Positions 59,099 to 64,000 of a stretch of DNA of 64,000 nucleotides are shown here, in pieces. Made by a program: the position numbers and the translations under genes. The DNA comes from Legionella yabuuchiae (GTDB lineage Bacteria; Pseudomonadota; Gammaproteobacteria; Legionellales; Legionellaceae), in NCBI RefSeq assembly GCF_900640115.1, contig NZ_CAAAIW010000009.1, forward strand, positions 30,399-94,398, given 5' to 3'. The notes beneath the pieces are model-generated. The model did not search any database. It saw only the letters and a program-made list of their open reading frames with translations, and was not told the DNA's origin. Each line of letters opens with the position of its first letter. The stretch's first letter is position 1.

Positions 59099-59116
59099 CC
59101 TACTCGAACGCCGGCT
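59060..59116. repeat. 18-bp perfect inverted repeat (cruciform)
   Basis: AGCCGGCGTTCGAGTAGG (59060-59077) and its exact complement (59099-59116) enclose a 21-nt spacer that itself can form GGGT/ACCC. The stem is GC-rich in a very AT-rich neighbourhood. It lies within the ABC remnant and 9 bp past the stop of the D-threonine-aldolase-like gene, so it may serve as its terminator. Confidence 0.75.
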
Positions 59117-59124
59117 TAATATGA

Positions 59125-60252
59125 TTACTGTGACTTACCACGCAGATCAATTTCCCAAATGTCTTCAATCACACCATTATTTTCAATATAAAATTTATCA
59201 TAAAGATTAATTGTTGGATCGCAATGAGGCACAATAAGCTCTAGAACATCTCCATTTTTAGGAAGCTCGCAATTTTTATCTGCAGTGACTTTGCCATGCT
59301 CATCACCAAATCCACCCCAATCATAATGCAATCCTTCCTGACTGATAATTTTAGGTCTGTTTTGACTATCAAAATAAATGGATTTTGTTCCGCTATCAAC
59401 GGTGACATGTTCATTCCTATTGCTGCTAATGACGGTGGTCAGAAGTGTCATGGCCGGTTTGAAGGTAGTAAATGAGGTAGGGTTATTCTTAGATCCTATT
59501 ATACTATACTCAACATCCATAACCGTATAAGAACCAGGTTGGATTTCTGTCACCTCTGAGGCTTGAATATCGATATCATAAGTACCTGTTCCTGTGCCTG
59601 TTAAGATTGAGCAGGAAAGTCCTGATTTTTTGAATTGTTTGACTACATTACTTGCAATCTCCATGATCTGTAAGGAGCGGTTTTTTCTCTCTTCATATGA
59701 TGTAATATGCTGAAGATTGCCGGCGTAGCATTGAATACCCATAAGATTTAGCCATTTAAATTCGCCTACTTTAACAGCAAAATGTAATGCATATTCTGGC
59801 TTTATACCCGTTCTACCTATCCCAGAATCTAAGTCAATTAAAATATTTATTCTAGATTGAATTAACTTACCTGCCTCATTTAAATCCGCTAAATTTCTTT
59901 CATTATCCACCACTACGATAGTCTCAGGAGCCTTTTTTATACATTCTATCAATCGTGCTATTTTATTTTTTGTTACCACAGGAGAGGTAATTAAAATATT
60001 ACTTATGCCTTTGTTAATGAGTACTTCGGCCTCAGATACTTTCGCGGCACTTATCCCTATAGCGCCATATTCTATCTGCAGCTTAGCCAATGTTGAACAT
60101 TTGTGAGTTTTTACATGCGGTCGAATATTAACCTGAGTATTGAGTGAATGTTGACGCATTACATTTAGATTAAATTCCAATGCATTTTTATCAATAACTA
60201 AACAAGGTGTGTCTAAATTATTTTTTTTCATTTTGTGTAATATTTGTGACAT
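59125..60252 (-). CDS. D-threonine aldolase / DSD1-like PLP enzyme
   Basis: A 375-residue fold-type III PLP enzyme. The lysine that binds PLP is in RPHVKTHKC (Lys48), the usual place for the D-TA/DSD1 family. A cluster typical of the metal-binding C-terminal site reads VPHCDPTINLYD (about 352-363), with its His, Cys and Asp; the metal is needed by D-threonine aldolase and D-serine dehydratase homologues. It cleaves or dehydrates D-3-hydroxy amino acids in the family. The last gene before the ABC remnant and hairpin. In the cluster with the ABC transporter its substrate might be a D-amino acid or a product containing one (inference). Confidence 0.85.
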   Translation of the reverse strand: MSQILHKMKKNNLDTPCLVIDKNALEFNLNVMRQHSLNTQVNIRPHVKTHKCSTLAKLQIEYGAIGISAAKVSEAEVLINKGISNILITSPVVTKNKIARLIECIKKAPETIVVVDNERNLADLNEAGKLIQSRINILIDLDSGIGRTGIKPEYALHFAVKVGEFKWLNLMGIQCYAGNLQHITSYEERKNRSLQIMEIASNVVKQFKKSGLSCSILTGTGTGTYDIDIQASEVTEIQPGSYTVMDVEYSIIGSKNNPTSFTTFKPAMTLLTTVISSNRNEHVTVDSGTKSIYFDSQNRPKIISQEGLHYDWGGFGDEHGKVTADKNCELPKNGDVLELIVPHCDPTINLYDKFYIENNGVIEDIWEIDLRGKSQ

Positions 60253-60273
60253 AAGACTCTCTTGAATTAAATT

Positions 60274-60861
60274 TTAAGATCTGATTTTTTTGTAGCAGAT
60301 AGCAAATAAACAATGAAAAATTAACAACGAGCAAGTTATTACATAGAAAGTGTCAATATTTCCTAGCAATGGAACGAACGTATAAGGAGAGAAAAATTTT
60401 CCCATTGGCACGAATACTATGATTAAAAATGAAAAAAATATTGTGTATGTTTTATGATTTTTTATCAAAAGAGCAACTATTGAAAAAAATACAGAAAAAA
60501 ATAAGCCATATAGAGTGATAAAGTAAACAATCAGTGACCACCATCCTTTCACATCACTATTATTGTACGAAAGCGTTAACAAGAGTAAGCAGGCAAGCAA
60601 GAAGCTAAAACTTAATATAAATAGATCTCGTGTAAATACTTCCGATTTTTTTAGGTTATGCTCAGGTTGGTTGATGAGAGGGGCTAGTTTTTCACAGTAA
60701 TAAACTACAATAATAATTAAAGGAAGTGTTTGAAAAAAGCCTTCAAAGGAAGTATTGGCTGTACGATACAGAGTTGCAAATGTCGCACAAATAAAAACAA
60801 CAAGAATAGACCAAGAATATTTATTAAAATTTTTAAGCTTATTGCTTCTTGGCATGTCCAT
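60274..60861 (-). CDS. integral membrane protein, 195 aa, six TM
   Basis: A small polytopic protein with six hydrophobic segments (about 15-35, 43-56, 76-98, 108-130, 138-154 and 168-188) and basic cytoplasmic loops. No motif I recognise. It is followed by the D-threonine-aldolase-like gene after 21 bp and preceded 11 bp upstream by a short ORF, all in the same direction. Probably part of one transcription unit. Confidence 0.65.
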   Translation of the reverse strand: MDMPRSNKLKNFNKYSWSILVVFICATFATLYRTANTSFEGFFQTLPLIIIVVYYCEKLAPLINQPEHNLKKSEVFTRDLFILSFSFLLACLLLLTLSYNNSDVKGWWSLIVYFITLYGLFFSVFFSIVALLIKNHKTYTIFFSFLIIVFVPMGKFFSPYTFVPLLGNIDTFYVITCSLLIFHCLFAICYKKIRS

Positions 60862-60872
60862 GTGTTATTCCA

Positions 60873-61040
60873 TTAATCAATGGCCTCTCTTTCTGCTAAG
60901 TGTACCCCAAGATGTACCAAGAAAGGTTGAGAACAAATTTTGATTTCACTAAAACCCTTGCTGGGCTTGGCTCCCCTTAGTAAGTATATTCCGAACTTAG
61001 AGGCGAGAGGAAGTGGTAAATTTTGGTCAATGTTACTCAT
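60873..61040 (-). CDS. short ORF upstream of the membrane gene, 55 aa
   Basis: A 55-codon frame (MSNIDQNLPLPLASKFGIY and so on, ending HLAEREAID) stops 11 bp before the six-TM gene. It is not an obvious signal peptide and has no good ribosome binding site; upstream starts add seven residues. Hydrophobic patches alternate with polar ones. It might be a leader, a peptide precursor, or the tail of a lost gene. I offer it at low confidence because of its position at the head of the ABC cluster. Confidence 0.3.
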   Translation of the reverse strand: MSNIDQNLPLPLASKFGIYLLRGAKPSKGFSEIKICSQPFLVHLGVHLAEREAID

Positions 61041-61155
61041 ATGTCGCATGAAAGAAATCAACTGTGAATTCTAATAAATGTTAGTGACAAAAAATTGATC
61101 TATCAGCAGCATTTGTGCTATTATTGCGCAATTAAGTTTTTCAGAGAATTGTTTT

Positions 61156-63525
61156 ATGCCTACACCAACAGAGCATTTAAAAGAGTTATTAACGAAAGGA
61201 ACGACTAGCCATGATTTCAAACAATCAGCAATGACCTTGGCAAGACAAGGGGCAGATATTACAGTGCGAAGTCGAGCTGGTTCAGAGCCTACGTTACTAC
61301 ATATTCTCGTTCATCAAAATGAGAACGGCGCAAATAATAACGAGATCGCTGAACTAGTTGGTTTAAACGCTGAGGTTTTAACAGCTAAAGACTATAATAA
61401 TAAAACTGCGTGGCAATCATTGCTGGATGCTTTCACCAATCAGAAATGCAGTTTTGATAAATTCAAACAATCAGCAATGACCTTGGCAAGACAAGGGGCA
61501 GATATTACAGTGCGAAGTCGAGCTGGTTCAGAGCCTACGTTACTACATATTCTCGTTCATCAAAATGAGAACGGCGCAAATAATAACGAGATCGCTGAAC
61601 TAGTTGGTTTAAACGCTGAGGTTTTAACAGCTAAAGACTATAATAATAAAACTGCGTGGCAATCATTGCTGGATGCTTTCACAAATCAGAAATGCAGTTT
61701 TGATAAATTCAAACAAACAGCAATGGCCTTAGCAAGATTAGGGGCAGATATTACAGCGCGAGGTCGAGCTGGTTCAGAGCCTACGTTACTACATATTCTC
61801 ATTCATCATAATGAGAATGGTGCAAATAATAACGAGATCGCTGAACTAGTTGATTTAAACGCAGCTGTTTTAACAACTAAAGATTATTATAATAGAACTG
61901 CGTGGCAATCATTGCTGGATGCTTTCACAAATCAGCTATGCAGTTTTGATAAATTCAAACAAACAGCAATGGCCTTAGCAAGATTAGGGGCAGATATTAC
62001 CGCGCGAGGTCGAGCTGGTTCAGAGCCTACGTTACTACATATTCTCATTCATCATAATGAGAATGGTGCAAATAATAACGAGATCGCTGAACTAGTTGGT
62101 TTAAACGCAGCTGTTTTAACAACTAAAGATTATTATAATAGAACTGCGTGGCAATCATTGCTGGATGCTTTCACAAATCAGCAATGCAGTTTTGATAAAT
62201 TCAAACAAACAGCAATGGCCTTAGCAAGATTAGGGGCAGATATTACCGCGCGAGGTCGAGCTGGTTCAGAGCCTACGTTACTACATATTCTCGTTCATCA
62301 AAATGAGAACGGCGCAAATAATAACGAGATCGCTGAACTAGTTGGTTTAAACGCTGAGGTTTTAACAGCTAAAGACTATAATAATAAAACTGCGTGGCAA
62401 TCATTGCTGGATGCTTTCACAAATCAGCAATGCAGTTTTGATAAATTCAAACAAACAGCAATGGCCTTAGCAAAATTAGGGGTAGATATTACAGCGCGAG
62501 GTCGAGCTGGCTCTGAACCTACTTTGCTCCATGTTCTCGCGCATCATAATGAGGAAGGCGTAAACAATCGAGATATAGCGGATTTAGTTAGTTTAAACGC
62601 GGCTGTTTTGGAAAGCAAAGATTATTACGGTCGCACACCAATCCATTTCTTATTGTGGAAAAATCACAATGTAACTATAGAAGCTATTGAAAAATTACTT
62701 TCAGAAGCTAATTTGCATCTTGTAGACAATCAGGATGCTACGCTTCTGCATGCGGCATGTCATTCCGGAAATTTACCTGTTGTTGAGTATTTTATTACTA
62801 AAGGGTTAAGTTTAACTGCATTAACAAACAGAGATGAGACTCTTATTCATTATGCTGTGTCGTCTGGTAATGTGGGCTTGATCCAATGGTTAATTGATAC
62901 CAAAAAAATAGACATAAATGCACAAGATAAATCTGGTGAAACGGCATTACATTGTGCGACTAGGAAAAATAAACGTGAAGTGATCGAACTATTAACTTGT
63001 AATGGAGCTGACCTCACTATTAAAAATAATGAGGGTCAAAGAGCCTATGAGATTGCTACTCGCATGAAATATAATGACTTAGTTCCTTATTTGTTTAATC
63101 CAAAAGAGGAATTTTTTCATAAAATTAAAGCTATGCATAAATATGGTGAATTGCTTAAAGACCAAGGTGTATCTAAGGGGCAAGTTGCAATTGATTTAGC
63201 TAGTAACTTAACCATCATGGCAGAAGAGTTTTTCCAACAAACACCGGAACAACGTAATTTTGCTGAGTTCGAACTACGATTTTCAGCATTGCTGCACAGC
63301 AAAGATAAAGAAATGAGCGCCTATCGTATTTCATGGGGAACAATAGTTGCTAATATCGCAATTGCTTTGACAGGTGTTGGTCTCTTGTTCATTGCTGGAA
63401 AATTGATTCATTCAAAAGTAACAGAAAATCGCGCACTGTTCTTCTTCCAGAAGAGCAAAACGACAAGCGAAGAAAAAATTGCTGATGTTGAGCATGCTGC
63501 GAGCTTGATTGCTCAAAGTGCTTAA
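61156..63525 (+). CDS. ankyrin-repeat protein with 246-bp tandem repeats and a TM tail
   Basis: A 789-residue protein. Residues 21-430 are five near-identical 82-residue repeats, each with an ankyrin-like helix pair (SAMTLARQGADIT, then PTLLHILVHQNENGANNNEIAELV), followed by a diverged sixth repeat (about 431-510). Standard ankyrin repeats follow (about 520-640: DATLLHAACHSGNLPVVEYF, TALHCATRKNKREVIELL). A hydrophobic helix at about 725-748 (IVANIAIALTGVGLLFIAGKL) lies near the C-terminus. Such TM-tailed ankyrin proteins are typical effector candidates in Legionella and Coxiella (inference). The next feature is the IS3 end. Confidence 0.85.
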   Translation: MPTPTEHLKELLTKGTTSHDFKQSAMTLARQGADITVRSRAGSEPTLLHILVHQNENGANNNEIAELVGLNAEVLTAKDYNNKTAWQSLLDAFTNQKCSFDKFKQSAMTLARQGADITVRSRAGSEPTLLHILVHQNENGANNNEIAELVGLNAEVLTAKDYNNKTAWQSLLDAFTNQKCSFDKFKQTAMALARLGADITARGRAGSEPTLLHILIHHNENGANNNEIAELVDLNAAVLTTKDYYNRTAWQSLLDAFTNQLCSFDKFKQTAMALARLGADITARGRAGSEPTLLHILIHHNENGANNNEIAELVGLNAAVLTTKDYYNRTAWQSLLDAFTNQQCSFDKFKQTAMALARLGADITARGRAGSEPTLLHILVHQNENGANNNEIAELVGLNAEVLTAKDYNNKTAWQSLLDAFTNQQCSFDKFKQTAMALAKLGVDITARGRAGSEPTLLHVLAHHNEEGVNNRDIADLVSLNAAVLESKDYYGRTPIHFLLWKNHNVTIEAIEKLLSEANLHLVDNQDATLLHAACHSGNLPVVEYFITKGLSLTALTNRDETLIHYAVSSGNVGLIQWLIDTKKIDINAQDKSGETALHCATRKNKREVIELLTCNGADLTIKNNEGQRAYEIATRMKYNDLVPYLFNPKEEFFHKIKAMHKYGELLKDQGVSKGQVAIDLASNLTIMAEEFFQQTPEQRNFAEFELRFSALLHSKDKEMSAYRISWGTIVANIAIALTGVGLLFIAGKLIHSKVTENRALFFFQKSKTTSEEKIADVEHAASLIAQSA
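61216..62445 (+). repeat. five tandem copies of a 246-bp in-frame repeat
   Basis: Units begin at 61216, 61462, 61708, 61954 and 62200, each starting with the codons for FKQ. Units 1 and 2 are almost identical to each other (a CCAATC / CAAATC difference at the end), as are units 3 and 4; unit 5 combines the start of the 3/4 type with the end of the 1/2 type, as expected from unequal recombination. A diverged sixth copy starts at 62446. Confidence 0.93.
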
Positions 63526-63780
63526 AACAGAGAATTTTTATTATTGCTTATTGTAATTTCTCACTTATGTCTCATCAGGAAACGGGCTTTTCTAATGAGA
63601 CATATCCCCATCCTTCATTAGCTGAGTTACGAATTGAAAATTATATTGCTATAAAATCAACCTAGCGTGATGATCTGATCACGAAAAAATTAAGTTAAAC
63701 AACAAACTAGGCCCTGACAAAGCAGCTAAGAATGTAATGAATCCTAAAGAACCGATACATTTTTCAGACTATTTTAATAT
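63526..63780. other. 255-bp intergenic region with a hairpin
   Basis: No gene seen. TATGTCTCAT (63566-63575) and ATGAGACATA (63595-63604) form a perfect 10-bp inverted pair with a 19-nt spacer, 40 bp after the ankyrin gene, a possible terminator. The rest contains GATCTGATCA-like palindromic sequence (about 63672) and no supported frame. Confidence 0.45.
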
Positions 63781-64000
63781 TGATCCCGCCCCGCAAAAAC
63801 GGACACTTTGCTAAGCAACTTTTTTAACTTCAAATAATTCCGGTGATTTATGGCCGATCATCGAATGAAGTCGTTTCCGATTATAATATATTTCGATGTA
63901 TTCAAACACATGATTTTTAGCAATGGCACGTGTTGCAAACTTTTCCCCATGAATAGCTTCTACTTTAAAACTATGATTCCAGCTCTCCATGGCCGCGTTG
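63781..64000 (-). mobile_element. end of an IS3-group insertion sequence (truncated by window)
   Basis: An inverted-repeat-like end, TGATCCCGCCCCGCAAAAAC followed by GGACACTTTG, begins at 63781. It parallels the IS3 end TGATCTTACCC...GGACAC. It precedes the C-terminal part of the transposase on the minus strand. The other end is outside the window. Confidence 0.75.
63811..63999 (-). CDS. IS3-family transposase OrfB, C-terminal part
   Basis: A leftward frame enters from the right edge and stops at 63811. It encodes AAMESWNHSFKVEAIHGEKF, then EYIEIYYNRKRLHSMIGHKS and PELF. This is the C-terminal end of the rve (DDE) integrase domain of IS3-family OrfB: Glu in MES is the last catalytic residue of the DDE triad, and IYYNRKRLHS is the family signature. 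Frame intact as far as it can be read. Confidence 0.85.
   Translation of the reverse strand, partial: NAAMESWNHSFKVEAIHGEKFATRAIAKNHVFEYIEIYYNRKRLHSMIGHKSPELFEVKKVA

Noticed and set aside
61216..62445. CRISPR-like array
   Set aside because: The repeats are 246 bp, directly adjacent and in frame within a coding region; there are no spacers.

Overview
The window reads as a chromosomal segment of an AT-leaning gammaproteobacterium of the order Legionellales, probably a Legionella relative. This is inferred from gene content, not from a database search. The signs are a Rab-like small GTPase, ankyrin proteins, a ChiA-like GH18 chitinase, a PagP/Rcp-type lipid A palmitoyltransferase, many small secreted proteins of unknown function, and a standard gamma-proteobacterial core (glmU, ptsP, lgt, thyA, priA, mnmG-rsmG-parAB, yraN-diaA-dolP, atpIBEFHAGDC).

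Layout. 1-5.3 kb: a partial unknown gene, a P-loop kinase, glmU, an unknown gene and cytoplasmic asparaginase. 5.4-10.6 kb: a tightly packed rightward operon rppH-ptsP-TauE/SafE-lgt-thyA. 11-14.3 kb: leftward tdk, a thioesterase and priA. 14.5-15.9 kb: the Rab-like GTPase gene, an accessory insertion. 16.2-22.7 kb: mnmG-rsmG-parA-parB-yraN-diaA-dolP plus a second BON lipoprotein. 23.6-30.6 kb: the complete F1Fo ATP synthase operon. 30.7-41.5 kb: single genes and pairs (DUF962 membrane protein, secreted protein, PagP, amino-acid permease, Coq7, an AstE-like protein with an MFS transporter, chitinase, a MarR-GNAT fusion). 41.5-64 kb is accessory DNA: palindromic repeats, a giant gene split by a frameshift, small secreted proteins, a beta-lactamase-like protein with a Cys nucleophile, dead REP-associated transposases with their REP sequences, a GST, a methyltransferase-ankyrin protein, an ABC / D-threonine-aldolase-like cluster, an ankyrin gene with 246-bp tandem repeats, and one end of an IS3-group insertion sequence.

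The core genes cover cell-wall precursor synthesis, lipoprotein maturation, thymidylate supply, chromosome partitioning and restart, tRNA/rRNA modification and ATP synthesis. The accessory genes look like host-interaction factors (inferred Dot/Icm-type effector candidates) and mobile debris. The most notable observations are a 36-bp palindrome inserted at two places, each with its own perfect 9-bp target duplication; a Rab-like GTPase with a natural Gln-to-Leu change in its DxAGQ motif; a class A beta-lactamase-like protein with Cys in place of Ser70 and no ExxLN motif; an AstE-like protein lacking its zinc-binding histidines; and a leftward cluster at 57-61 kb (short ORF, membrane protein, D-threonine-aldolase-like enzyme, ABC exporter) that could be an undescribed small-molecule or peptide system. 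No tRNA, rRNA or CRISPR array was seen.
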